A stretch of 44,843 nucleotides of DNA from Photobacterium sp. Ph5 (lineage in GTDB: Bacteria > Pseudomonadota > Gammaproteobacteria > Enterobacterales > Vibrionaceae), in assembly GCF_022129445.1 (NCBI RefSeq), contig NZ_JADQAQ010000040.1:1-44843 (forward strand), given 5' to 3'. Below, piece after piece: positions 16,487 to 24,985 of the stretch. The first letter of the stretch is position 1; each line of letters opens with the position of its first letter. The position numbers were made by a program, and so were the translations under genes. The notes beneath the pieces are model-generated. The model was not told the origin of the DNA. It saw only the letters and a list, made by a program, of their open reading frames with translations, and ran no database searches.

Positions 16487-17038
16487 ATGGCTAAGTGTGG
16501 AACAGGTGTAAAAAGAACCCATGTTTATGGTCATATATGTAAAGATCCAAGATTGTGTGTGTTATGTTCATCAGTAGTTCTGTTACCTAAAGCGTATCGC
16601 ACTAAGGAATCGTTTTTACAATGCTATAAAACGACATTTCAATTGTTTAAATTAGCCAAAGTTTTACTTTTTATTCCTGCTTTTATTGGTATTGGCGCAA
16701 GTCGGGCTGATAGTCCCAGTTATAGTATTCAGTGCATGTTTGATGGTGTGAAAAATAAAGATGGCGATTTTAGAAAGCCATTTTTTCAATCTTATAAATT
16801 TGAGATAGATAAAAAAGAAGTAATGGTCGTTGATGATATGCATCAATCCTTAGCGCAAAAGGTTTATGGGTTTAATAATATTACGCTTTTAGAGCAAACG
16901 GCATTTGGAAATATGGTGTCAACTACCATTGTATTTAAGAAAGAAGGGCAACAGATGGAAGCGGTACAAAGTCGACATGAAACCCTTAATCATCATGTGA
17001 TGCCTTTTCAAACGATAGGCTATTGTAATTACGCCTAA
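16487..17038 (+). CDS. Hypothetical, probably secreted or membrane-anchored protein
   Basis: A 183-residue product of unknown function. From the ATG at 16487 (AGGT about 8 bases ahead), residues 1-45 are Cys-rich (C4, C18, C24, C27, C46). Residues ~52-74 form a signal-peptide-like stretch (LFKLAKVLLFIPAFIGIGASRADS) that would be cut after S-R-A. Starting instead at the in-frame TTG at 16643 would give a conventional exported protein of 131 residues, but no ribosome-binding site precedes that codon. The mature part contains two cysteines (QCMF and GYCNYA) that could pair. Either the N-terminal extension is real or the annotated ATG is too early. Confidence 0.55.
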   Translation: MAKCGTGVKRTHVYGHICKDPRLCVLCSSVVLLPKAYRTKESFLQCYKTTFQLFKLAKVLLFIPAFIGIGASRADSPSYSIQCMFDGVKNKDGDFRKPFFQSYKFEIDKKEVMVVDDMHQSLAQKVYGFNNITLLEQTAFGNMVSTTIVFKKEGQQMEAVQSRHETLNHHVMPFQTIGYCNYA

Positions 17039-17216
17039 ATACAATTTTATTAAATAGAACGCGAATATATTAGATATTTATTATTCTTTTTGTTTCTTAA
17101 ATATTATTAATTGTTTGACATTATAAATAATGGTCATGCGTATCTATTTAACTTATTTATGGACACTTATATAGCAGGGATCGATTTTATTTATTACACA
17201 ACATAGAGAAAAAATA

Positions 17217-17609
17217 ATGAAAAAAGTAATTATCACCAGCCTTATTGCATCGACAATTTTATTATCCGGTTGTGGAGCTATTAAAGAGAAAGCAGCTGGC
17301 ATGGTATTAGGTGATAAATTTGTACAGGCGAATGCGAAATTAAATCAGTGCGATCTTTCTAGTTTAACGTATTTAAAAAATGCTGCTGCTGATGATAAAA
17401 ATCCGATTGTTCAAAATGCAGCACTACTTGTTTTAGGTGCTCATTTTGCTGCTGATGGAAACATGCATGCTGTTGATACAGTAGCACAAAAAATCGCGAA
17501 CATGTCAGATACAACAACGTTTGCAGAGCAACGTAAAACTATTATTGAAGGCGGTAAAGAAACAGCGAAAGATCGTATTAATAATGGTTTCACTGCAAAC
17601 TGTAAATAA
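17217..17609 (+). CDS. Hypothetical lipoprotein
   Basis: This 130-residue protein has a lipoprotein signal peptide with lipobox LSGC (lipidated C19). The short helical body (KEKAAGMVLGDKFVQANAKLNQCDLSSL) has two further cysteines, one near the C terminus (TANCK), that may form a disulfide. Conserved family membership is not recognised. It precedes two other small exported-protein genes and probably shares their envelope location, although a weak hairpin at 17654 separates them. Confidence 0.75.
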   Translation: MKKVIITSLIASTILLSGCGAIKEKAAGMVLGDKFVQANAKLNQCDLSSLTYLKNAAADDKNPIVQNAALLVLGAHFAADGNMHAVDTVAQKIANMSDTTTFAEQRKTIIEGGKETAKDRINNGFTANCK

Positions 17610-17653
17610 TATGTTTTATTCATTTATCTGTTTGATTGATTGAAGCAGGCAAG

Positions 17654-17673
17654 GCTCCAAGGAAGGAGCTCTT
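17654..17673 (+). terminator. Weak terminator-like hairpin
   Basis: GCTCC pairs with GGAGC around AAGGAA and is followed by TCTTT. The short stem makes termination uncertain. Confidence 0.35.
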
Positions 17674-17718
17674 TAAGCATTTGAAATAATACTATTCGTT
17701 AATTTGAAAGAGGTGCGT

Positions 17719-18078
17719 ATGAGAAAATTATTTATTGCCGCGCTATTCGTTTCGCCGATCACCCATGCCGATTTATTAACATCTTCTCGTCCTATTGTGA
17801 CGATGTATAACGTTGTTAATGCTGCACAATGTGCTGATAATGTTACCGAGTATCCTGAAAATGAAGTGATTGGTTTGTTTAATTTTGCTGTCGATGTCCT
17901 GGATGAAACAGCGAAACATATTGGTTATAACAATGTTGAGAAGTTCTATGCTGCCACTGAGAAAAACGCACTGTTTGTTATTGATAAAGCTCACTGTGAT
18001 GCGCTAATAGAAAATGTTGTGATGCCTTATTTATTTAGTGCACCAATTACACTTTATCAGCAGGAGTTAGTGTCGTGA
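17719..18078 (+). CDS. Hypothetical periplasmic protein
   Basis: This 119-residue product has a short signal peptide (cut after about residue 17, THA|DL). The mature part carries two cysteines (AAQCADN and KAHCDAL) likely to pair. ATG at 17719 follows GAAAGAGGTG; the TTG at 17704 that would lengthen it lies inside that ribosome-binding region. It overlaps the next gene by 4 bases (GTGA), so the two are translationally coupled. Function unknown. Confidence 0.7.
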   Translation: MRKLFIAALFVSPITHADLLTSSRPIVTMYNVVNAAQCADNVTEYPENEVIGLFNFAVDVLDETAKHIGYNNVEKFYAATEKNALFVIDKAHCDALIENVVMPYLFSAPITLYQQELVS

Positions 18079-18404
18079 AATACGGTTTTTTAGCGATATC
18101 AATAATATTGCTGTTAGGTACAGGATGCTCTGTCGATAATAAAACTAATCCTAAGAATGCAGCGCCACCGATGCTTAAGTTATCTGTACCATCACCGACG
18201 ATATTAGAGATGGCTAACTACCAAACTTCTGACAAGGTTTGCTCTTTAATGGGTATGGCACGAGAGAATGGAAATGATGAATTAGTGAGTCAATTAGGTT
18301 TTATTTTTTCGTCTCGTCGCGATATTTCATTGAAAGACTGTGTTCGCTTTGCCGATCTTGGACAGAAAGAAGAACGTGCGGCGGCAACTATCGAGGTGAA
18401 TTGA
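18075..18404 (+). CDS. Hypothetical lipoprotein, coupled to the preceding gene
   Basis: This 109-residue protein starts with GTG in a 4-base overlap with the previous stop; CAGGAG is well spaced ahead. The signal peptide ends L-G-T-G-C with candidate lipidated C18, a slightly atypical lipobox. The mature part is soluble, with cysteines in DKVCSLMG and LKDCVRF. Like its two upstream neighbours it is small, exported and Cys-containing, so the three may work in one envelope complex; this is inference from gene order. Confidence 0.7.
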   Translation: MKYGFLAISIILLLGTGCSVDNKTNPKNAAPPMLKLSVPSPTILEMANYQTSDKVCSLMGMARENGNDELVSQLGFIFSSRRDISLKDCVRFADLGQKEERAAATIEVN

Positions 18405-18418
18405 TCAAATCATTAAAT

Positions 18419-18445
18419 TAAAAGGGACGTCTGTTGCCCCTTTTA
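18419..18445. terminator. Bidirectional terminator between convergent genes
   Basis: TAAAAGGG pairs with CCCTTTTA around a partly paired 11-base loop. The T-rich arms suit termination from both sides, for the lipoprotein gene and for the minus-strand regulator. Confidence 0.7.
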
Positions 18446-18456
18446 GTGTGATCGTA

Positions 18457-19311
18457 TTAATCTTGGATCATTTTTTCTATTTTTTCTGCAACAATCAAAG
18501 GGACGGATGACGGTGGAATAATAAGAAAAGAGGTATTCGCTGCAATCTGTTTAAAACGATCTGCTTGTTTGCTCTCTTCTGGTAAGTGAATAGCGATAAC
18601 TAATCGAGATCTTGTTGGATATTCAAGAAGATTCTTTAATAGCTTTATACACATTTCGGCATTACCGTCATTGAAATTGGGTAAAGCAATAAAGCTATAA
18701 GGACGAATATCGAGTTTTGAGTCTCCAATTAATTCCATATAGCCAATTAATATATTGCCGATATATTCAGTGGTAACGCCAGTAAGATCGGCATTATAGA
18801 ACTGCTCATCAATGCGAGCTAACATGGTTCGTGTTTTGTTATTACATTCCCACTCGAAATTTTGCTCGTCTTTCAGGTTGGCATTTTCAACATAAGACAA
18901 TGCGTCAACCGCTTCTACCATTCCTGTGATTAATTTTATCTGAATAGGATTGGTCTTTTCATCATCTAATCTTTTTATGATTTCTACTGCTTTACGTGCG
19001 TTAGAAGACCATGCATATGACAGAGGATTAATCGGAGCATGGTTTTCTTTATCTGCAATCAAATCTAATGGTGGTACGGTTTTAAAAAAACGAGAGCAGA
19101 TAATTAAGTTTTCTTTCGAGACGATACCTGTTGTTACCCATTTATGGACGGCTTGTCTTGATACATCACAGTAGGTTGCCAACGCTGTTTTTGAAACACC
19201 ATTAGCATTCATGTTGTAGGCAAACCAATCCATTAATTTGGTTTTTACATTTCTTTCTTTACGGTGAAGTTGTGCGTTTTTTTGCTCTGTCTTGCTATTT
19301 TCTTTGGTCAT
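18457..19311 (-). CDS. HTH DNA-binding protein with unknown C-terminal domain
   Basis: This 284-residue protein has a helix-turn-helix near residues 27-60 (GVSKTALATYCDVSRQAVHKWVTTG), of the type seen in phage-like repressors, after a charged N-terminal stretch. The remaining ~200 residues show a helical linker and a C-terminal alpha/beta segment (RSRLVIAIHLPEES, then TSFLIIPPSSVPLIV) that I do not recognise as a ligand domain. The start at 19311 (ATG) is preferred; an upstream TTG at 19395 would add 28 unsupported residues. It is divergent from the ribose operon and convergent with the lipoprotein genes, so its target could be either, or elsewhere. Confidence 0.7.
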   Translation of the reverse strand: MTKENSKTEQKNAQLHRKERNVKTKLMDWFAYNMNANGVSKTALATYCDVSRQAVHKWVTTGIVSKENLIICSRFFKTVPPLDLIADKENHAPINPLSYAWSSNARKAVEIIKRLDDEKTNPIQIKLITGMVEAVDALSYVENANLKDEQNFEWECNNKTRTMLARIDEQFYNADLTGVTTEYIGNILIGYMELIGDSKLDIRPYSFIALPNFNDGNAEMCIKLLKNLLEYPTRSRLVIAIHLPEESKQADRFKQIAANTSFLIIPPSSVPLIVAEKIEKMIQD

Positions 19312-19752
19312 TATTGCGTAACCTGATGAGTTGACACGCTCTATTGTGCAAATCTTAAGTTTAAAGAGATTTGTTGTAATAAGTATATGCTTCAAGTTAC
19401 AGGTTAATAAGCTATATATGGAAAGTCAAACGTCGGTAATTGGAAAAAATTGAGCAAGTAAAAGTGTTTAATGAGTGATGATATCTGCTTTTACAATAAG
19501 AAATGCATTTTAATAATAAAGGTGTAGTGGTTTAGGTTTTATGTGTTATTAAAGCTGATTATCACTGATCGTATTTATAAACAATACATTATCATGTGGA
19601 TGACAAGAGATTAACTAAAGGTTTCCTTTTACTATATTGTCATGCAAATATCAGTTTTAGATCGAAGCTTGATGATAGTGCTCTTTTTATATCGCAGCGG
19701 TAGTTAATAGCAGAGGGGTAAACAAGTCTGTTATTTCTTACTTGTTGTCACT

Positions 19753-19768
19753 ATCGAAACGTTTTGCT
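19753..19768. promoter_or_regulatory. RbsR-type operator, imperfect upstream copy
   Basis: ATCGAAACGTTTTGCT keeps the GAAACGTTT core of LacI-family ribose operators, with a degenerate right arm. Its centre is about 130 bases from the perfect copy downstream, so a looped repressor complex is possible. Confidence 0.65.
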
Positions 19769-19881
19769 GGGTAGAGTGTGAGCTGAGTTTCTTTTTTGTT
19801 CTTATTTTTACGCTTAAAACCGATCGTTCTCACATCTTATCGAACAAGGGATAGCCAAAAGAATCAGTCGAATTATTATGT

Positions 19882-19899
19882 CATCGAAACGTTTCGATG
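19882..19899. promoter_or_regulatory. RbsR operator, perfect 18-bp palindrome
   Basis: CATCGAAAC-GTTTCGATG is a perfect palindrome with the central CpG typical of LacI-family sites and the CGAAACGTTTCG core of known RbsR operators. It lies 78 bases upstream of rbsD, and the operon encodes its own LacI-type regulator at 23974. Confidence 0.85.
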
Positions 19900-19976
19900 G
19901 TTTTTTCTAAAACGGTGATTTTCACCGATTAGCAGATGCCTTTAGTAAGAAAACGTATAACCGAATGGTCGATAAC

Positions 19977-20396
19977 ATGAAAAAAAGTACCCTCATTAAT
20001 TCAGAATTGTCTTACCTAGTTGCCACATTAGGGCATACCGATGAAATCACGATTTGTGATGCGGGCTTGCCTATTCCAGATCATGTCCAACGTATTGATT
20101 TAGCGTTAACTCATGGCGTACCGAGCTTTTTAGATACAGTGCGTGTGATGCTCTCTGAAATGCAAATTGAAGGAGTGATCATGGCAGAAGAGTTTGCCCA
20201 AGTGAGTCCTGAACATCACCAAGCCTTGCTGGTTGAACTTGAACTAGAGCAAGTGAAAACGGATAAAAAAATTCATATTCAATACGTTACCCACGAGCAG
20301 TTTAAACATCGCACAGAGCAAAGCCGAGCGATAGTAAGAACTGGCGAATGTACCCCGTATGCCAATGTGATTTTTCAATCCGGTGTGGTGTTTTAA
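19977..20396 (+). CDS. rbsD: D-ribose pyranase
   Basis: This enzyme interconverts beta-pyranose and beta-furanose forms of ribose, feeding the furanose to ribokinase. With the start at 19977 it has 139 residues, exactly the E. coli length, and the catalytic histidine is H20 (LGHTDEITICDAGLPIP). Other family blocks are GVPSFLDTV, GVIMAEEF, THEQFK and RTGECTPYANVIFQSGV. An ATG four codons earlier (19965) is possible; neither start has a strong Shine-Dalgarno. It is the first gene of the ribose operon, behind two RbsR operators. Confidence 0.94.
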   Translation: MKKSTLINSELSYLVATLGHTDEITICDAGLPIPDHVQRIDLALTHGVPSFLDTVRVMLSEMQIEGVIMAEEFAQVSPEHHQALLVELELEQVKTDKKIHIQYVTHEQFKHRTEQSRAIVRTGECTPYANVIFQSGVVF

Positions 20397-20498
20397 ACCG
20401 CTTTAGATGTTGTAAAAACCTTATGTAAATGAATCCTAAATTTTTGCAATGCAGTGTATCACCTACTTGTGGGTGATCTGTTTATGGAAGATAAATCA

Positions 20499-21821
20499 AT
20501 GTTTATAAGAAACAACACGGTTCAACATCCTGATGGTTATTTAAATAAAACCCCGTTATTTCAGTTCTTATTATTGTCATCCGTTTTTGCGTTATGGTCA
20601 GCTGCTGCTGCCCTTAATGATGTATTGATCACTCAGTTTAAATCTATTTTTGATCTTTCAAATTTTGCTTCAGCGTTAGTGCAATCTGCGTTTTATGGGG
20701 CGTATTTTTTAGTGGCCATTCCTGCTTCAATGGTCGTTAAAAAAACATCTTATAAGTTAGCTATTTTGTTGGGTTTAGCGTTATACATTTTCGGCTGTTT
20801 GATGTTCTTTCCTGCATCGCATGCTGGTACTTATACTATGTTCCTTGCGGCTATTTTCTGTATTGCGATTGGTTTATCTTTCCTTGAAACCTCGTGTAAT
20901 ACCTATTCTGCAATGATTGGTGAACCAGAGCGTGCAACACTGCGTTTGAATGTTTCTCACACCATTAATGCGATGGGTTACATCGTCGGTTTATTATTGG
21001 GTAAGCATTTAATTTTTCAAGAGGGTATTGATGTTAGCCATATGATGGAAACCCTCACAGGCCCTGAACTTGCGGCGTTTAAAGAGCAAGTGTTGCAACA
21101 AACCCTTGAACCGTATAAATGGTTAGTTGGTATTATTGCTACTATCGCGATTTTGATTGCCTTAACCGAGTATCCAAGCTGTAAAGCTGAAAGTGATAAT
21201 AAAGACAATCAACCGTCTTTTTCTGAAACACTGTCTTATCTTGCTGGTAATGCCCGCTTCTTTAAAGGGATTGCAACGCAGTTTGCTTATGTCGGTATGC
21301 AAGTAGCGGTATGGTCATTCACTATTCGTTTAGCATTAGAGCTTGATCATAATATGGTTGAACATGATGCGGCTAACTATCTATTGTATTCATTTATTAT
21401 GTATTTCTTGGGTAAGTTATTAGCCAATTACCTGTTTACTAAAACATCGCAAGAAAATGTATTGATGGGCTATTCCGCCATTGGTTTTGTTTGTTTGATG
21501 TACGTAACCTTTATTCCTAGTTTTACTGCGGTATGGGTAGCGGTAGGTACCTCTGCATTATTCGCTCCTTGTTGGGCAACAATTTTCGCTTCAACACTGC
21601 AATCGGTTGATACTCGCTACACAGAAACAGCCGGTGGTTTTGTGGTGATGTCTATCATCGGTGGGGCAGCGATCCCTGTAATCCAAGGTTTATTAGCCGA
21701 TAACGTGGGGATGCAACACTCGTTTATCGTAAGTGCATTGTGTTTTGCTGTGGTGTTCTTCTACTTCTTAAGCGAGAAAAAACACAAGCAAGCATTTACT
21801 TATTCTGTCGCTAAGGCGTAA
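20499..21821 (+). CDS. FucP-type MFS sugar:H+ symporter, probable ribose permease
   Basis: This major facilitator protein of 440 residues has 12 membrane segments and closely follows the L-fucose:H+ symporter FucP. Shared blocks are ALNDVLITQFKSIF with the substrate-contacting Asn/Asp near helix 1, SALVQSAFYGAYFLVAIPA, GLSFLETSCNTYSAMIGEP, QFAYVGMQVAVWSF and VMSIIGGAAIPVIQG. Standing between rbsD and rbsK it most likely imports ribose, replacing the RbsACB ABC transporter, which is absent here. The start at 20499 is chosen because GGAAG lies about 8 bases ahead and gives the FucP length; ATG at 20484 and GTG at 20454 also lie in frame. Confidence 0.88.
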   Translation: MFIRNNTVQHPDGYLNKTPLFQFLLLSSVFALWSAAAALNDVLITQFKSIFDLSNFASALVQSAFYGAYFLVAIPASMVVKKTSYKLAILLGLALYIFGCLMFFPASHAGTYTMFLAAIFCIAIGLSFLETSCNTYSAMIGEPERATLRLNVSHTINAMGYIVGLLLGKHLIFQEGIDVSHMMETLTGPELAAFKEQVLQQTLEPYKWLVGIIATIAILIALTEYPSCKAESDNKDNQPSFSETLSYLAGNARFFKGIATQFAYVGMQVAVWSFTIRLALELDHNMVEHDAANYLLYSFIMYFLGKLLANYLFTKTSQENVLMGYSAIGFVCLMYVTFIPSFTAVWVAVGTSALFAPCWATIFASTLQSVDTRYTETAGGFVVMSIIGGAAIPVIQGLLADNVGMQHSFIVSALCFAVVFFYFLSEKKHKQAFTYSVAKA

Positions 21822-21830
21822 TAAAGTTTT

Positions 21831-21872
21831 ATGACCATTCTTTAATGATGTGAGCTGTCTAAGAATGGTCAT
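21831..21872 (+). repeat. Perfect 12-bp intergenic hairpin in the ribose operon
   Basis: ATGACCATTCTT pairs with AAGAATGGTCAT around an 18-base loop, 10 bases after the permease stop. No real T-run follows, so it probably stabilises or processes the message rather than ending it. Confidence 0.65.
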
Positions 21873-21889
21873 TTCTCATCGAGGTTATT

Positions 21890-22900
21890 ATGTTTACTCT
21901 TCCTCTTTATAAAGAGCAGTTTTCTAAAACGAAAACCCGTATTGCCCACTCTGAGCATTTCGATATTCATACTTTTATTTATAACTCTGGTGTTCACGCC
22001 GTTGAAATTCAGAATACCAAAGGGCGTTTAGTGATTTTGCCGTTTATGGGGCAGATGATTTGGGATGCAGAGTTCTTAGGCACCGATCTTTGCATGAAGA
22101 ATATGTTCTCAGAACCGAAACCAGCTAAAACCATTGTGGAAACCTATGGCTGTTTTGCTTTCCATGCAGGTATGTTGCGAATGGGCTGCCCAACGCCACA
22201 AGATGATCATGCTCTACACGGTGAAGTGCCATGTGCTGCAATGGATTCAGCATGGCTTGAAATCAGTGACGAGTCGGTTGCGATAAAGGGCTGTTATGAA
22301 TACGTGATGGGTTTTGGGGATCATTACTTGGCGACACCATCGGTGACGTTAGCTAAAGATGCCAGCGTGTTTGATATTCAAATGGTAGTGAAGAATTTGG
22401 CAACGGTAGCCATGCCGCTGCAATACATGTGTCATATCAATGCGGCTTACATCGAAAATGCCCAAATGAGTCAGAATATTCCTGATGATGCATTTACTCT
22501 GCGCCAAAGTATTCCTTCGCATGTTCAACCTAATGCACAGTGGTTAGCGTATAATGAACAGTTAAAAATCTCGCCTCCGATATCTGTATTAGATAAACCA
22601 GATATGCACGATCCTGAAATCGTCTACTTGATGGATGATATCGACCAATATACCGATCGTGCCGTGTTTAAGATGGCGTTTGAAGATAAGTGCTTTACCA
22701 CTGAGTTTGATACCAAAGACTTTAATCATGCAACACGCTGGATCTTATGCAATGGCGATCAACAAGTGAACGCTTACGCACTGCCTGCGACTTGTCGACC
22801 TGAGGGTTTTCTGGCGGCGAAAGAAAAAGGTACCTTGCAATATTTAGCACCGAATGAAGTGCGTAGTTTTACGGTTCGTACAGGTATTTCCCAAGCTTAA
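21890..22900 (+). CDS. Aldose 1-epimerase-like protein (DUF4432-type mutarotase fold)
   Basis: This 336-residue protein resembles the galactose-mutarotase-like beta-sandwich family, DUF4432 branch. Signposts are GRLVILPFMGQMIWDAEFLG near residue 50, DDHALHGEVPCAAMD with a conserved His (about residue 110), YMCHINAAY with a second His (about 185) and ATCRPEGF with the glutamate position near the C terminus. These fit the two histidines and acid of mutarotases. With RbsD it would give the operon two sugar-form interconversion enzymes, probably one acting on the anomer and the other on ring form. GAGG precedes the ATG. The exact substrate is unproven. Confidence 0.8.
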   Translation: MFTLPLYKEQFSKTKTRIAHSEHFDIHTFIYNSGVHAVEIQNTKGRLVILPFMGQMIWDAEFLGTDLCMKNMFSEPKPAKTIVETYGCFAFHAGMLRMGCPTPQDDHALHGEVPCAAMDSAWLEISDESVAIKGCYEYVMGFGDHYLATPSVTLAKDASVFDIQMVVKNLATVAMPLQYMCHINAAYIENAQMSQNIPDDAFTLRQSIPSHVQPNAQWLAYNEQLKISPPISVLDKPDMHDPEIVYLMDDIDQYTDRAVFKMAFEDKCFTTEFDTKDFNHATRWILCNGDQQVNAYALPATCRPEGFLAAKEKGTLQYLAPNEVRSFTVRTGISQA

Positions 22901-22906
22901 AATTTT

Positions 22907-22944
22907 GTCTGCGTGTTAATTTCCCCTATGGTTAGTGCGCAGAC
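22907..22944 (+). repeat. Intergenic hairpin between mutarotase-like gene and rbsK
   Basis: GTCTGCG pairs with CGCAGAC, with a possible wobble extension inward. No T-run follows directly. It may be a processing or mRNA-stability element within the operon. Confidence 0.45.
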
Positions 22945-23037
22945 GAGATGCCTTTGACGTTTTTTGACTGAAGAAATCAAAGTCATCTTATTTATCACAA
23001 TGTATGTAAAAGGCTCAATAGAGCTGAGGATAACGAT

Positions 23038-23958
23038 ATGAGTAAGTTAGTAGTATTAGGTAGTGTCAATGCTGATCATGTTCTTCAAGTGCCTTCTTTT
23101 CCGCGTCCAGGGGAAACACTGCATGGTCATCACTACCAAGTTATCCCAGGAGGAAAAGGGGCTAATCAAGCTGTTGCCGCAGCGCGTTTAAATGCTGATA
23201 TTGGCTTTATTGCGTGTGTGGGGGATGATGCCTTTGGCATGTTGATGCGTGGTAATTTTGTTAAAGATGGAATAGATGTGCGTGGTTTAAAAACAGAAGT
23301 AGGAACGCCGACAGGTATTGCGATGATCCAAGTTTCTGACTGTGGTGAAAATAGTATCTGTCTATCAGCTGAAGCAAATGGCAAGTTAACAGAGCAAGCG
23401 ATTGAATCTGATTTAGACACTATTCGTCAGGCTGAATATTTACTCATGCAATTAGAAACACCGATGTGTGGTATCGAAAAAGCGGCAAAAGTAGCGAAAT
23501 CAGCCAATACCAAGGTGATCTTAAACCCAGCGCCAGCCCGTCAATTATCGGATGAGTTGTTAGTGTGTATTGATGTGATCACGCCTAATGAAACGGAAGC
23601 TGAAGTACTCACAGGGGTTACAGTAACCGATAATGAAAGTGCTCAACAGGCGGCTGATATTCTTCATGCTAAAGGTATTAAAACGGTGATGATCACTCTA
23701 GGTGCGAAAGGAGTATGGTTAAGCCAAAATGGATCTGGCGATATTATCTCAGGTTTTCGTGTGGAAGCGACAGATACCACAGCCGCTGGTGATACCTTTA
23801 ATGGCGCGTTAGTGACTGGTTTATTAGAAGGTTTAGCTTTAGAATCAGCAATTAAGTTTGCTCATGCTGCCGCGGCGATTTCTGTCACTCGTTTTGGCGC
23901 GCAAACGTCTATTCCAACACGTGAAGAAGTGGATACATTTTTAGCGCAACATGCCTAA
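23038..23958 (+). CDS. rbsK: Ribokinase
   Basis: This PfkB-family kinase phosphorylates ribose to ribose 5-phosphate with ATP. Its 306 residues match E. coli RbsK (309). It shows LGSVNADHVLQVPSFPRPGET and the GGKGANQAVAAAR motif at the N terminus, TPNETEAEVLTG in the middle, and the C-terminal signature DTTAAGDTFNGALVTG with catalytic base D252. GAGGATAACGAT precedes the ATG. It lies between the mutarotase-like gene and rbsR, the usual rbsK-rbsR order. Confidence 0.96.
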   Translation: MSKLVVLGSVNADHVLQVPSFPRPGETLHGHHYQVIPGGKGANQAVAAARLNADIGFIACVGDDAFGMLMRGNFVKDGIDVRGLKTEVGTPTGIAMIQVSDCGENSICLSAEANGKLTEQAIESDLDTIRQAEYLLMQLETPMCGIEKAAKVAKSANTKVILNPAPARQLSDELLVCIDVITPNETEAEVLTGVTVTDNESAQQAADILHAKGIKTVMITLGAKGVWLSQNGSGDIISGFRVEATDTTAAGDTFNGALVTGLLEGLALESAIKFAHAAAAISVTRFGAQTSIPTREEVDTFLAQHA

Positions 23959-23973
23959 CTAAGGAGAAATAGC

Positions 23974-24981
23974 ATGGCAACGATGAAAGATGTCGCGAAA
24001 CTGGCTGGGGTTTCTACCTCGACAGTGAGCCATGTTATTAATAAAACCCGTTTTGTTAGTGATGAAATAGCAGAGCGGGTCAACAAGGCAGCTAAAGAGC
24101 TAAATTATTACGCGCCATCAGCCTTAGCGCGTAGTTTCAAAGTTAACCGTACCAAAACCATTGGTATGTTAGTGACAACTTCTACCAACCCTTTCTTTGG
24201 TGAAGTGGTTAAAGGGGTTGAGCGTAGTTGTTATCAGCAAGGTTATAGTTTGATTTTGTGTAATACAGAAGGTGATCACCAACGTATGCACGAATCAATC
24301 AACACCTTGCTGCAAAAGCGCGTTGATGGGTTGATCTTAATGTGTGCTTCGCTTGAAGGTGAACGGTTTGACGTCTTTGAGCACTATTCAGATATTCCTG
24401 TCGTGGTAATGGACTGGGGACCGATGTTGTTCACTAGCGATAAAATTCAGGATAACTCGCTGCGTGGTGGCTATATGGCAGCGAAACATTTGATTGATGC
24501 GGGGCACAGCGATATTGGTTGTATAACCGGTCCGCTTGAGCGAAACCAAGCTAAAATGCGATATAATGGTTTTCTTAAAGCGATGGATGAAGCTGGCTTT
24601 ATTGTTAATCCATCATGGGTAGTGGAAGCGGATTTTGAATGTGAAGGTGGCTATAACGCCTTTATTCAATTGTATGAAAAAGGAAAGTTACCCAGCGCTT
24701 TAGTTGTAGCTAATGACATGATGGCAATGGGCGTGATTAATGCCGCAAATGAGCGTGGTATTCAGATCCCTGAGGAGCTTTCTATTATTGGTTACGACGA
24801 TATTCATATTGCGAAGTTTATCTCTCCGTCCCTTACAACTATTCACCAGCCTAAATATCGTTTAGGCCAAGCGGCTGTTGAGGCGCTACTGAAACGTTTA
24901 GATGCCCCTGATACTTTCCCTCAAGTTATTGAGTTAGAGCCGACCTTAGTTGAGCGCAAGAGTGTGCGTAAGGTGAAGTAA
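23974..24981 (+). CDS. rbsR: Ribose operon repressor (LacI family)
   Basis: This 335-residue LacI-type regulator has an N-terminal HTH and hinge (ATMKDVAKLAGVSTSTVSHVINKTRFVSDE) and then a ribose-binding-protein-like core with TIGMLVTTSTNPFFGEVVKG and SIIGYDDIHIAKFISPSLTTIHQP. That DNA-reading sequence is typical of RbsR/PurR-class factors recognising CGAAACGTTTCG, as found twice upstream of rbsD. AAGGAG precedes the ATG, and it is 15 bases after rbsK. Only 4 bases separate its stop from that of the convergent GntR gene, so their 3' ends have no room for a separate terminator. Confidence 0.94.
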   Translation: MATMKDVAKLAGVSTSTVSHVINKTRFVSDEIAERVNKAAKELNYYAPSALARSFKVNRTKTIGMLVTTSTNPFFGEVVKGVERSCYQQGYSLILCNTEGDHQRMHESINTLLQKRVDGLILMCASLEGERFDVFEHYSDIPVVVMDWGPMLFTSDKIQDNSLRGGYMAAKHLIDAGHSDIGCITGPLERNQAKMRYNGFLKAMDEAGFIVNPSWVVEADFECEGGYNAFIQLYEKGKLPSALVVANDMMAMGVINAANERGIQIPEELSIIGYDDIHIAKFISPSLTTIHQPKYRLGQAAVEALLKRLDAPDTFPQVIELEPTLVERKSVRKVK

Positions 24982-24985
24982 AAGA

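Larger units (their letters stand above)
19312..19976 (+). promoter_or_regulatory. Promoter region between the HTH gene and the ribose operon
   Basis: This gene-free 665-base region carries two RbsR-type operators (19753 and 19882) in its last third. No clear CRP site was found, only half-site-like TGTGA (19778) and TCACA (19830) on either side of a T-rich stretch. Confidence 0.5.

Noticed and set aside
24892..24901. GAAACGTTTA inside rbsR, similar to the RbsR operator
   Set aside because: Half-palindrome in coding sequence, explained by codons; no promoter position.
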